This document shows positions 26,294-32,870 of a stretch of 34,660 nucleotides of DNA, piece by piece. Origin of the DNA: a virus; the IMG/VR virus record IMGVR_UViG_3300020470_000088, positions 1 through 34,660 of that record. The stretch is one strand, 5' to 3'. The position numbers were made by a program, and so were the translations under genes. Numbering within the stretch: the first letter of the stretch is position 1; each line of letters starts with the position of its first letter. Under the pieces are notes generated by a model. It was not told where the DNA came from. It saw only the letters and a program-made list of their open reading frames with translations, and did not search any database.

Positions 26294-27907
26294 ATGGCTG
26301 TTCAAATTAAAAGAGAGCAAATCAAAGATGCAGCAATTAATGCTGGTAAAATCGACTTAACCGCAACTTATGCATTTACCAGTGGGGTGCTACGTGCAGC
26401 TACTCCATCGGCTGATGCAGACGTAGCCACCAAAGGTTACGTAGACGGACTACTTGCCGGACTTCACTGGAAAGAAAGTGTACGTGTTGCAACGACAGCA
26501 AACATTACATTAAGTGGCACACAAACTATTGATGCCATATCTGTATCTGCTGGTAACAGAGTGTTAGTAAAGAATCAAAGCACAGCTTCAGAGAATGGTA
26601 TCTACGTTGTTAGTGCTAGTGGTTGGTCACGTTCAGATGATATGAACGCTGGTACTGAGTTCCCAGGTGCTGCTGTCTTCGTAAGAGAGGGTACAGTAAA
26701 TGGAGACTTGGGATATGTATGTACAAACGATGCAGTTACGCTGGGTTCAACCGCTGTTGCTTTCACTCAATTTAACGGTGCTGCAAACATTACTGCTGGA
26801 GCTGCTCTTAGTAAGTCTGCTAATACACTTAATGTTGAAGTTGACGATTCGTCTATCGAAATCTCTAGTGATGCACTTCGAGTTAAAGCTTCCGGAATTA
26901 CCAATGCTATGCTTGCAGGAAGTATTGCTAATGGTAAACTTGCTAATAGTACTATCTCTGGTATTGCTCTTGGTGCTAATCTGGCAGAACTAACTGCCGG
27001 TTCAGATGGTGGTTTGGTTCTTAGTGGAGCATACAATGGTGCAACAGCTAGACAAATAGCAATTAATCTTGATGGTAATACTTTAACTACTAGTGCAAGT
27101 GGACTTAAAGTTGCAGATGGTCAAATTAACACAGCTCAAATAGCAAACAGTGCTGTAACCAATGCTAAACTTGCTGGGTCAATTAGTGCTAGTAAACTCA
27201 CTTTGGGAACTGCTTTTGCCAACGCGTCAGACAATTTAACATTGGCAAATGGTGTTGCTGGTAACGGTTTGGCTTTAAGTGCTGGACAAGTTCTTAGTGT
27301 AGACCTTAATGGAACCACTCTTGCTCTTTCTGCTGATGGTTTAAAAATCAATGACAATGGTGTTGGCGCAAGTCAAATAGCAGACAATGCAATTGGTACA
27401 GCAGCTGTTGCAGATTCGGCAATTACCAATGCAAAGTTGGCTGGGTCTATTACTGCAGCTAAGTTGGCTGGGTCTATTCCTGCTGACAAACTGAACTTGG
27501 GTAACGGTGTTAAAGAAGACGGTGGTAACTTGGTGGTTGACCTTGACGGTGGTTCGTTGGCTCTTGGTGCTAGTGGTATCAAGATTGCTGACAATGGAGT
27601 TGGCGCAAGTCAAGTTGCAGCTGGTGCAATTACTGGTGCTAAACTTTCATTCGCTCCAAAGTATGTATCTTTGAGTGGCGAAGACGGAACTAAAACTGCG
27701 TTTGATTTACCTGAAGCTTTGGATGCCAACTTGGTAACCGGTTCTATCGTTTACTTGAACGGTTTGGCTTTAGAAAAAGTTGCTAGTTCTCCAGGTACTG
27801 ACCAATACACAGTTAGTGCAACTGGTGGAACTGGCGGTGTAGGACAGATTGTAATGGGAGCAGCTCCAGCTGGTTCTGATGACCTTACTTGTCTGTACTT
27901 TGGATAA
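26294..27907 (+). CDS. tail fibre protein with internal repeats
   Basis: The 537-aa protein opens MAVQIKREQIKDAAINAGKI, then DVATKGYVDGLLAGLHWKES, a tail-fibre attachment block common in phages, followed by a domain to about 165 (VLVKNQSTASENGIYVV). From about 170 to 455 there are four irregular copies of a 45-70-residue repeat: strand VDLDG-type, SxDGLKIxDNGVG, SQIADxAI and TNAKLAGSI, the last found several times. Such repeats make a trimeric triple-helical shaft. The C-terminal 70 residues form the tip domain shared with the 86-aa gene upstream. It would bind the host surface. Repeats make it a likely site of recombination and host-range change. Confidence 0.82.
   Translation: MAVQIKREQIKDAAINAGKIDLTATYAFTSGVLRAATPSADADVATKGYVDGLLAGLHWKESVRVATTANITLSGTQTIDAISVSAGNRVLVKNQSTASENGIYVVSASGWSRSDDMNAGTEFPGAAVFVREGTVNGDLGYVCTNDAVTLGSTAVAFTQFNGAANITAGAALSKSANTLNVEVDDSSIEISSDALRVKASGITNAMLAGSIANGKLANSTISGIALGANLAELTAGSDGGLVLSGAYNGATARQIAINLDGNTLTTSASGLKVADGQINTAQIANSAVTNAKLAGSISASKLTLGTAFANASDNLTLANGVAGNGLALSAGQVLSVDLNGTTLALSADGLKINDNGVGASQIADNAIGTAAVADSAITNAKLAGSITAAKLAGSIPADKLNLGNGVKEDGGNLVVDLDGGSLALGASGIKIADNGVGASQVAAGAITGAKLSFAPKYVSLSGEDGTKTAFDLPEALDANLVTGSIVYLNGLALEKVASSPGTDQYTVSATGGTGGVGQIVMGAAPAGSDDLTCLYFG
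26880..27650 (+). repeat. tandem shaft repeats in the tail fibre gene
   Basis: Translated copies of TNAKLAGSI or TNAMLAGSI recur at about 26910, 27158 and 27424, with an immediate partial second copy (AAKLAGSI) after the last. DLDG/DLNG, LKIxDNGVGASQ and NGV blocks also recur. Copies diverge at the DNA level, so this is an old protein repeat rather than a recent tandem duplication. Confidence 0.65.
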
Positions 27908-27912
27908 TGATT

Positions 27913-27955
27913 CCCCTAGGTGGGTGACTGAGTAGGGGTTGCCCACCTCCCTTTT
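27913..27955 (+). terminator. intrinsic terminator with a competing hairpin after the fibre gene
   Basis: AGGTGGG (27918-27924) pairs with CCCACCT (27942-27948), followed by CCCTTTTT. An alternative stem, CCCCTA (27913-27918) with TAGGGG (27933-27938), overlaps the left arm and would block the terminator. The next gene starts 12 bases past the T run. Confidence 0.65.
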
Positions 27956-27966
27956 TGGAGGTATAT

Positions 27967-28287
27967 ATGGAAGGCGAAGTAGTACAACTATTGATTAGTG
28001 GTGGTGCTAATGCAGCGTTTGCTGTATACCTCTACACCCAAAACAAAGACCTGCAACGTAGGGCTGACCAACGTGAAGCCAAACAAGAGCAGAAAGAAGA
28101 GCAACTACGTGCTAGGTATGACAAAGTCATATCTGATATGCAAGCAAAAGAAGAGACTATACGAGAGACAATACTTCAGGAAGTAAATGATTTAGATAAA
28201 AGAATGAGTTTACTTGAGCAAAGTATTACCACATTGAGTACAATAATCTCTGAGATTAAAGGCTCACTAATTCGTGCAGAAACATAG
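27967..28287 (+). CDS. BhlA/UviB-like holin candidate, 106 aa
   Basis: GGAGG lies six bases before ATG 27967; an in-frame TTG at 27955 would place the Shine-Dalgarno in the coding sequence. The architecture is a short N terminus, one weakly hydrophobic segment (VVQLLISGGANAAFAVYLYT, about 5-24) and then a long charged coiled coil to the end. This is the layout of BhlA/UviB-type holins and of some spanin-like proteins. It would work in the inner membrane to release the amidase encoded at 8099. The membrane segment is not very hydrophobic, so the call stays tentative. It is the penultimate gene of the late strand. Confidence 0.45.
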   Translation: MEGEVVQLLISGGANAAFAVYLYTQNKDLQRRADQREAKQEQKEEQLRARYDKVISDMQAKEETIRETILQEVNDLDKRMSLLEQSITTLSTIISEIKGSLIRAET

Positions 28288-28295
28288 GAGAAATA

Positions 28296-28469
28296 ATGGA
28301 TAAAGACCTACTCGCATTAACACCTGAACTAATCTTGCTAGTCAAGAAGGTAATTACAATGAGCCGTGGTGGTTTAACCAAGGCAGAGAAACAAGAACTA
28401 GCAGCGGATTTGTTGCAACTTGCTTATAAGGTGTTAAGAGAAGTAGTGGACGACGATGGTCAGCCGTAG
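28296..28469 (+). CDS. small hypothetical protein, 57 aa
   Basis: TAGGAG (ending 28290) precedes ATG 28296, overlapping the previous stop region. The product, opening MDKDLLALTPELILLVKKVI, is largely helical and ends in an acidic tail (VVDDDGQP). It has no clear membrane segment, though residues 6-21 are moderately hydrophobic. It is the last late gene, downstream of the holin candidate, and ends just before the convergent-transcription terminator. It could be a second lysis protein, but no family is recognised. Confidence 0.7.
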   Translation: MDKDLLALTPELILLVKKVITMSRGGLTKAEKQELAADLLQLAYKVLREVVDDDGQP

Positions 28470-28490
28470 TCCACATCCTTTTGTGTTTGT

Positions 28491-28529
28491 AAGAGATAGG
28501 TTTTGTAGTTACCTATCTCTTCTTTTTTT
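28491..28529 (+). terminator. intrinsic terminator between convergent late and early units
   Basis: AAGAGATAGGT (28491-28501) and ACCTATCTCTT (28511-28521) form a perfect 11-bp stem with a nine-base loop, followed by C and seven T on the plus strand. The stop codon of the minus-strand HTH gene lies across the loop at 28509-28511. Only the plus strand has a T tract. Confidence 0.9.
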
Positions 28530-28802
28530 CCATCGTTCTTCGGCGTATTTCATTTCTCGTAAGTGGGTACAAGCTTCGAACAACAGTTGAGTAGGGGACC
28601 GGTCCTCTGCTAACGCTATGATTTCCACTATGGCGCATAGGTTAGGTAACTTGGGTGGTGTCTCATCCTTTATGTAAGCACTAAGGGTGTTAGGGTGTAT
28701 GCCCACTTTCCTTGCCACGTAGTTCTCTTTTAAACCGTTACGTGCCATTGCTCGGTTAATCCAGTTGCCAATGCTAGTGTGTCGTTGTAAAGAACCAGAC
28801 AT
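28509..28802 (-). CDS. Xre/Cro-CI-type HTH regulator, 97 aa
   Basis: Residues 12-62 carry a helix-turn-helix of Xre type: IGNWINRAMARNGLKENYVA, then a recognition helix in GIHPNTLSAYIKDETPPKLP, typical of Cro/CI DNA-binding proteins. The rest is a helical, likely dimerising tail ending in a basic run (ERWKKRRDR). The start at 28802 was chosen from the HTH boundary. A Shine-Dalgarno is poor (GGTGAG about ten bases before), and upstream in-frame starts extend through a terminator hairpin and are implausible. Upstream lies a consensus promoter followed at once by a terminator-like hairpin, so its expression may depend on read-through. It may bind the palindromic operators near 2108 and 2709, which is untested. 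Confidence 0.75.
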   Translation of the reverse strand: MSGSLQRHTSIGNWINRAMARNGLKENYVARKVGIHPNTLSAYIKDETPPKLPNLCAIVEIIALAEDRSPTQLLFEACTHLREMKYAEERWKKRRDR

Positions 28803-28833
28803 AACGTAAACTTTACTCACCACTAACACCACT

Positions 28834-28868
28834 AAAAGAAAAGGAGGATAGCCACTCAACCATCCTCC
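28834..28868 (-). terminator. minus-strand terminator-like hairpin (possible attenuator)
   Basis: On the minus strand GGAGGAT (28868-28862) pairs with ATCCTCC (28849-28843), followed by TTTTCTTTT. It could end the long minus operon after the HTH gene at 28895, or act as an attenuator for the transcript starting near 28874. Confidence 0.65.
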
Positions 28869-28880
28869 ACACCTGCGCAT

Positions 28881-28909
28881 AGTATAGGAACATTCTATGG
28901 ATATGTCAA
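28881..28909 (-). promoter_or_regulatory. minus-strand sigma70 promoter upstream of the 97-aa HTH gene
   Basis: On the minus strand TTGACA (28909-28904, consensus) is 17 bases before TATACT (28886-28881, five of six). The predicted start near 28874 is only about six bases before the terminator-like hairpin at 28868. The -35 overlaps the end of the HTH gene at 28895-29107. Confidence 0.75.
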
Positions 28910-29107
28910 CATAATTGACCATCTTATGTACGCAGTTTGCCATTTCTCTCCATACATAAACTGACACAGCCTTACCAGGTTAGGCACAGATGGTTCTCGT
29001 TTACCATTCTTCCATAAGTAGATAGTGGTTCTGCTGACCTCTACATAAGATGCTAGTTCAGTCTTATTGTGCGGTTTCAGACACTTGGCAAACTCTTCGT
29101 TCCACAT
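28895..29107 (-). CDS. Xre-type HTH regulator, 70 aa
   Basis: GGAGA precedes the ATG at 29107. Residues 13-50 form a compact HTH: HNKTELASYVEVSRTTIYLW, then KNGKREPSVPNLVRLCQ, the Cro/CI scaffold with the recognition helix around SRTTIYLWKNG. The remaining 20 residues are aromatic and lack an obvious dimer domain, so it resembles a minimal Cro-like repressor. Its first 44 bases overlap the end of the methyltransferase in another frame, so the two are translationally coupled. It is followed by a consensus promoter that begins inside its coding end. Confidence 0.8.
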   Translation of the reverse strand: MWNEEFAKCLKPHNKTELASYVEVSRTTIYLWKNGKREPSVPNLVRLCQFMYGEKWQTAYIRWSIMLTYP

Positions 29108-29927
29108 ATTCTCTCCAAAGTTTTGATTGTTGTATTTTGTGTCCGACTAGTTCAGAACACTGGGGTACTATGGCATTGCCTAAGGCTCTAACTCGGTCCA
29201 CCCTGTCGGGAACCCCATCATCCATTCTGCAAACCGAGGATTGAGGACCAACCCCTCCCCAATCGCTTGCTCTTTTTTGATTCCATAATGTTGACAAGCG
29301 CGGATACCCAAGCAACTCCCCATCTTCAGAACCTCCTCTCTCCTCCAGGCACTCAACAGTCGTGGCTCTTGTTTCAGGTCGTGTGGTGTTGGAGTAGGCA
29401 GCCTCCATTCCGTTTTTGCTATGGTGGTAGTATCCCAAGGTTGTTCGGTATCCGACACAGAACCATCGTTTTCTGAGGTGTGGTGCGCCAAACTGACCAG
29501 CGGATATAATCGTCCACTCCGCGTCATACCCGATGTCGGCAAGACTTCCAAGAACTTCTCTTCCCCCCAGTCGAAGCACATTTGGGACGTTTTCCAATAC
29601 GATAACTGGTGGTTCCATTTCGCTAATAACTCTACACATTTCCCACCAAAGACCAGACCTCGATGCATTGATACCTCCTTTTGCTCCAGCAATACTTATG
29701 TCTTGACACGGGAACCCACCGCACAGTATGTCTACAGGCTCCAGGTTATGTTTACCAACACTACACACATCATCATAAATAGTTGCGTCAGGCCAGTGTT
29801 GTTTCAGAACTCTCTGGCAAAATGGGTTTTGCTCCACTTGCCAGATTGTTTCGCTGTTGGGTATGGAGCGTTCCAATCCTAATTCGAACCCTCCAATACC
29901 ACTAAATAGACTACCCATTCGAATCAT
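29064..29927 (-). CDS. DNA cytosine-5 methyltransferase (orphan)
   Basis: A 287-aa enzyme that adds a methyl group from S-adenosylmethionine to cytosine C5. Motif I LFSGIGGFELGL (about 7-18); motif IV GGFPCQDIS with catalytic C74; motif VI LENVP (112-114 ENV); motif VIII region QFGAPHLRKRWFCV (145-158); and motif X RALGNAIVPQ (about 246-255), all in canonical order. The target-recognition region (about 160-240) is short. No restriction endonuclease gene lies beside it, so it is probably an orphan protecting phage DNA from host cleavage or marking it. AGGGG lies about seven bases before the ATG at 29927, which overlaps the stop of the SWIM-ERF gene by 17 bases. Confidence 0.92.
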   Translation of the reverse strand: MIRMGSLFSGIGGFELGLERSIPNSETIWQVEQNPFCQRVLKQHWPDATIYDDVCSVGKHNLEPVDILCGGFPCQDISIAGAKGGINASRSGLWWEMCRVISEMEPPVIVLENVPNVLRLGGREVLGSLADIGYDAEWTIISAGQFGAPHLRKRWFCVGYRTTLGYYHHSKNGMEAAYSNTTRPETRATTVECLEERGGSEDGELLGYPRLSTLWNQKRASDWGGVGPQSSVCRMDDGVPDRVDRVRALGNAIVPQCSELVGHKIQQSKLWREYVERRVCQVSETAQ

Positions 29928-30450
29928 ACAAACCCCTGAGGTAGTCCATATTTTTTTTCTCTATCACATACTTTTCATACAACTTCTGTGGGTTGTTATT
30001 GTTCATTACCCATTGGCAAACCTTTTCCCACTGTTCTGATTCTGGATGGAGTCGTATTTTGGTATTTTGACCATCATCGTCTCCAAATACATCTAGGTCT
30101 AACAAACAACTAATAGCGTAGCGTTTGCCATAGGTGATAGCCGAACCAAATGCTTGTGAGTCTTTCTTACCAGCAACGTGCAAACTATAGGTACTGGTAA
30201 TAGACTCACCTGTAGGTACATGTACAATACTGGTTTGCATACGGTCCTCCGTTTGCAGTTGGTGTACAATCATTAGTTCACACTCTAAAAGTAACGGTTT
30301 AATAACGTGGTGAATTCCTGGTAAGTCAGCGTACTTGTAGGCAAAAGACCCTTGTCCAGCTTGCTTGTTCTTAGGTATTGGACCTCTTTCGTTCATTAAT
30401 TTATGAAAATTTTGAATGGCGGTATATACAGTGTCTTGAGTTTCACTCAT
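29911..30450 (-). CDS. internal start product: free ERF annealing protein (candidate)
   Basis: Within the SWIM-ERF gene the ATG at 30450 (MSETQDTVYTAIQNF...) is preceded by AAAAAGGAG with seven bases of spacing, a site as good as any real start in the window. Upstream are four AAC triplets in the Gln-rich linker, the same layout as two other starts in the operon. Translation from it would give a 179-aa ERF without the zinc finger, which is the size of a standalone ERF protein. The alternative is that the site is a fossil of a once separate gene, fused by loss of a stop codon. Confidence 0.5.
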   Translation of the reverse strand: MSETQDTVYTAIQNFHKLMNERGPIPKNKQAGQGSFAYKYADLPGIHHVIKPLLLECELMIVHQLQTEDRMQTSIVHVPTGESITSTYSLHVAGKKDSQAFGSAITYGKRYAISCLLDLDVFGDDDGQNTKIRLHPESEQWEKVCQWVMNNNNPQKLYEKYVIEKKNMDYLRGLYDSNG

Positions 30451-30720
30451 AGCACTCTCCTTTTTGTTTTGTTGTTGTTGTTTTGATTGGATTCTAAGCG
30501 CCAAAGCACCTAGGTGTTTACACTGAGACTGACGGTACTTGTAATCGGGGCAAGTACAACTGTACCCTCCATCATTGCTAATGAATGCTGTCCATTCACC
30601 ACATTGATTTTTGTAACCGTCAGCACTCTTGTGAAATTGTGAGCGCTCGATTGCGTCTTGTAGAACTTCTTGTTTCTCTGGTGTAGACCAGAGTTCAGCG
30701 ATTGCTTGTATGGTATCCAT
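29911..30720 (-). CDS. SWIM zinc finger fused to ERF-family single-strand annealing protein
   Basis: A 269-aa recombination protein. Residues 55-69 (CTCPDYKYRQSQCKH) are a CxC...CxH SWIM zinc finger, likely to bind DNA or a partner. A Gln-rich linker (SKQQQQNKKESA) follows, then an ERF domain from about 95 to 215: FAYKYADLPGIHHVIKPLL, and the signature GSAITYGKRYAISCLLDLD plus DDDG. ERF proteins coat single-stranded DNA and promote annealing. The start at 30720 follows AAGGAGG; a longer in-frame GTG at 30753 overlaps the upstream stop. An internal AAAAAGGAG with ATG at 30450 would release the ERF domain alone. A palindromic TTAAC ACA GTTAA lies just upstream. Confidence 0.85.
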   Translation of the reverse strand: MDTIQAIAELWSTPEKQEVLQDAIERSQFHKSADGYKNQCGEWTAFISNDGGYSCTCPDYKYRQSQCKHLGALALRIQSKQQQQNKKESAMSETQDTVYTAIQNFHKLMNERGPIPKNKQAGQGSFAYKYADLPGIHHVIKPLLLECELMIVHQLQTEDRMQTSIVHVPTGESITSTYSLHVAGKKDSQAFGSAITYGKRYAISCLLDLDVFGDDDGQNTKIRLHPESEQWEKVCQWVMNNNNPQKLYEKYVIEKKNMDYLRGLYDSNG

Positions 30721-30746
30721 ACGACCTCCTTGTGTGTGCTTTAAGA

Positions 30747-30759
30747 TTAACACAGTTAA
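30747..30759 (-). promoter_or_regulatory. short palindrome sharing the operator core, upstream of SWIM-ERF
   Basis: TTAACACAGTTAA is a 5-3-5 perfect palindrome containing the AAC-TGT-GTT core of the plus-strand operators, read on the minus strand. It overlaps the stop codon of the gene at 30756. No good -10 follows at the corresponding distance, so it may be chance. Confidence 0.3.
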
Positions 30760-31235
30760 CCATTGTTTGCACGTTTTTCTTGAGTTATTATTCTCAGGGT
30801 TATCTGTTCCATCATAGGTTCAACGTCTGTGAACTCGGCATAATGCATATCCTCGTCAAAGAATAGAGTTACACTTAGGTGCATATTGTATTCAATGTCT
30901 TCGTCTATGTATACGAGGTGACGGCAGTTCCAATTTGGATGACCCCACGGTCTAGTACCTATAAAACTAGGTGGTCCAGGAATGCGTTGGAAGTTGTGTT
31001 CCTCCAACTTTTTCTCCATCTCCTCTATTCGGTCGTGCAGTGGGTCGTATAGCCGTGCTTGCTTTTCTCGCTCCATTGCAGTCCACAGTTTGTCCTCCAC
31101 TTCGTCCTCTCCAATCTTTTGGATTATGACATTGGCAGACACTATGGCTTTCTCTATAGTCGCACGTAGTCCGTGGTCGTCGGTGACACTGGCGAGTATT
31201 TGTAGCCAGTTGTTTAAGGTATTAATTCTTCTCAT
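30756..31235 (-). CDS. hypothetical protein, 159 aa
   Basis: The start at 31235 overlaps the previous stop (TAATG) and GGGAG lies eight bases upstream; the longer TTG start is rejected because it includes that site. N-terminal helices (RRINTLNNWLQILASVTDDH; IEKAIVSANVIIQKI) are followed by a charged coiled-coil segment (MEKKLEEHNFQRI) and a beta-rich acidic C-terminal part (NWNCRHLVYIDEDIEYNMHL). No motif is recognised. It is co-translated with the loader-like gene before it and sits upstream of the recombination gene, so a DNA-metabolism role is possible. Confidence 0.7.
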   Translation of the reverse strand: MRRINTLNNWLQILASVTDDHGLRATIEKAIVSANVIIQKIGEDEVEDKLWTAMEREKQARLYDPLHDRIEEMEKKLEEHNFQRIPGPPSFIGTRPWGHPNWNCRHLVYIDEDIEYNMHLSVTLFFDEDMHYAEFTDVEPMMEQITLRIITQEKRANNG

Positions 31236-31936
31236 TAAAATATCTCCCAAGAGGGGTCGTATTGCTCCTCCGATATATGCTCTTCTATGGACTCTGGTTC
31301 GTTGGTAGGTACATTAGACGCCAACTCGTCTACAACCCACAAATAGGGGTTCTGCTTTCCGCTCTGTTCATCTTTTGCTATCTGTTGTTGCAACCACTGA
31401 TACTTATCTGGATTGCGTATAGACAATGGCAGATGTGGTTGACGTGCGCTGGTCGTGTGGAAACTGTACAGTTGGATTCGACCGTCGTGTTGCATAGTCA
31501 TTTGCAAGTCGCGCCACGTTCCCATACGAGGATACTTGGCTATTGAACCCTCACACTCGCACCGTGCTATAGCAGAATGGTGTTTGCGTCTCTGAGTCTC
31601 TAGTACTAAGAACCAAGCCGACACCTCTACAACACCATCGCGTTGTATGCAGTTCTCACAGAAGTTGTACCTCCCACTGCTACCAGATAAACCAACACCA
31701 CCTCGTTGCTTAATGACACATTCGATTTCTTTAATCAGCATACCAAGCAGACCTTGAGGTGGATACTCAAATGTCTTAGCGCACAATACGTGACACGCGT
31801 CTAGCAAGTCAGCGTCTTTTACGCGCTCCAACCCTTTCATCCAAGACCAATGTACGTCTTGTTTCCAGGTGTTATTTTTGTTGAACGTACTCGCACAAAT
31901 GTTTAATACACGATTTATTGCATTTGGGTCAGCCAT
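31235..31936 (-). CDS. putative replication protein with zinc finger, possibly helicase-loader-like
   Basis: A 233-aa protein. N-terminal helices (MADPNAINRVLNICASTFNK; a Trp-rich stretch and a helical 'LLDACHVLCAKTFEYPPQG' block) resemble the lambda P or DnaT-like helix pattern of proteins that bring helicase to an initiator, where a 'PP' follows a helix. A zinc ribbon has C93 and C96 and C126 and C128 (CENC ... CEC). It directly follows the initiator-like gene, an order similar to O and P genes. The loader assignment is weak and based on pattern and order; the Cys ribbon is visible directly. The next gene overlaps by TAATG. Confidence 0.5.
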   Translation of the reverse strand: MADPNAINRVLNICASTFNKNNTWKQDVHWSWMKGLERVKDADLLDACHVLCAKTFEYPPQGLLGMLIKEIECVIKQRGGVGLSGSSGRYNFCENCIQRDGVVEVSAWFLVLETQRRKHHSAIARCECEGSIAKYPRMGTWRDLQMTMQHDGRIQLYSFHTTSARQPHLPLSIRNPDKYQWLQQQIAKDEQSGKQNPYLWVVDELASNVPTNEPESIEEHISEEQYDPSWEIF

Positions 31937-32622
31937 TACAAACCTCCTATCAGATTGCCGTCTTCATCGAACTCCGGTTCAGGAAGGGCTGGTATCGTGG
32001 TGGCAACTTCAGACAGTTTGCGTACAGACTGTTGGCATAAGTCGTAGTAGGTGTCAAACTTCTCCTCTCTTAAAACCACAGCTGGGTCTAGCATGCTCTT
32101 ACCGCGCAACCACTTGGCTCTGTAGTGGTCTGACGTAAACAGCCACTCTAACATTTCGATTGCCTTGTCAGTGTCGCCACGTTTAACCACACCAGCGATT
32201 GCTCCAATGTTGGTTCTATTGATTATCTCTAACGGCTTGCTAAACATATCGTGGTACAACTCAAACCAAGCGTCGAGAATCTTTTGACACTGAGGGTTCT
32301 GTTGGACGTAGTCGAATGTCGTGATTGTAGTTGCTCTGTCCACTTGAACTATATGGTTATTAATTTCTAGTTCAAGACCAGCAACAGTATCGTTTACAAT
32401 ATTACTATTACTAATATTGTTGTTATTATTAATATCTACTATCTTACTATTACTATTATAGCAAGATTCGTGCCAAAGCATTTGTACTTGATTGAATGTC
32501 TCAACTACGTCGATTCGTTCTCCTCTGTAGAGAATAGTCGTACCTCCGTGTTGACAAGGGTATGCAATGTCCAAGCCTGTAAACAGAATTGGTGTCTTTT
32601 TGTGTTGTAATGTGAGTATCAT
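31936..32622 (-). CDS. replisome-organiser-like protein, 228 aa
   Basis: TGGAG precedes the ATG at 32622, which overlaps the previous TGA (ATGA). An N-terminal beta and helix region (residues 1-55) is joined by an Asn-rich linker (64-78, DINNNNNISNSNIVN) to a helical C-terminal domain (105-205). That part reads KILDAWFELYHDMFSKPLEI ... AKWLRGKSMLDPAVVLREEK FDTYY, resembling the conserved C-terminal 'LRPxTLF-x-KFxxYL' domain of phage replisome organisers that bind the helicase or the origin. AAT and AAC triplets in the linker may mark an iteron-like origin within the gene, as in lambda O. The match is by eye and needs profile confirmation. Confidence 0.55.
   Translation of the reverse strand: MILTLQHKKTPILFTGLDIAYPCQHGGTTILYRGERIDVVETFNQVQMLWHESCYNSNSKIVDINNNNNISNSNIVNDTVAGLELEINNHIVQVDRATTITTFDYVQQNPQCQKILDAWFELYHDMFSKPLEIINRTNIGAIAGVVKRGDTDKAIEMLEWLFTSDHYRAKWLRGKSMLDPAVVLREEKFDTYYDLCQQSVRKLSEVATTIPALPEPEFDEDGNLIGGL
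32395..32460 (-). repeat. Asn-rich AAT/AAC low-complexity stretch
   Basis: A run of irregular trinucleotides (ATT/TAC/GTT on the plus strand) encodes the Asn-rich linker of the replisome-organiser-like protein. It is AT-rich and easily melted, so it could also serve as a DNA unwinding element inside the gene, as origins in phage initiator genes do. Confidence 0.35.
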
Positions 32623-32870
32623 TTTCGCTCCATTTTTTTATCTATGTAAAGTCGGACTCCATCGCGAGTCCATAGCAAAGGTTTCTCCAGGGCAGTCTTT
32701 GTTACTGGTCCCTTGATTCGGTATAGGTTGACGGTTCGTCCGTCCGGCAGTTCCGCAGTACTGTACGACAGTTTGATTATGTGACCTTTGTAGAGCCACA
32801 GTTTAAACTGTTGATATGTGCGGAAGTTATGGTCGGGGGAGGATGTCCCCCCCCAGTCATTATCACTCAT
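32619..32870 (-). CDS. small hypothetical protein, 83 aa
   Basis: The start at 32870 follows AGAGG by six bases and overlaps the upstream TGA (ATGA). The protein begins MSDNDWGGTSSPDHNFRTYQ and is beta-rich (GHIIKLSYSTAELPDGRTVN), with a basic end (YIDKKMERK). An uninterrupted run of eight G encodes part of DWGG near the start, which is prone to slippage or sequencing error. No family is recognised. Its TGA overlaps the next ATG. Confidence 0.65.
   Translation of the reverse strand: MSDNDWGGTSSPDHNFRTYQQFKLWLYKGHIIKLSYSTAELPDGRTVNLYRIKGPVTKTALEKPLLWTRDGVRLYIDKKMERK

Noticed and set aside
28803-28967. 55-codon N-terminal extension of the 97-aa HTH protein with a hydrophobic stretch
   Set aside because: It crosses the promoter and terminator-like hairpin, and the HTH domain starts right after the chosen Met.
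29267-29882. Plus-strand frames of 69 and 153 aa antisense to the methyltransferase
   Set aside because: The methyltransferase on the minus strand has every catalytic motif; the antisense frames have no start signals or recognisable domains.
32395-32460. Iteron-type replication origin
   Set aside because: The triplets are irregular and encode a plausible Asn linker; no repeated 15-20-bp units are present, so it is listed only as a low-complexity stretch.
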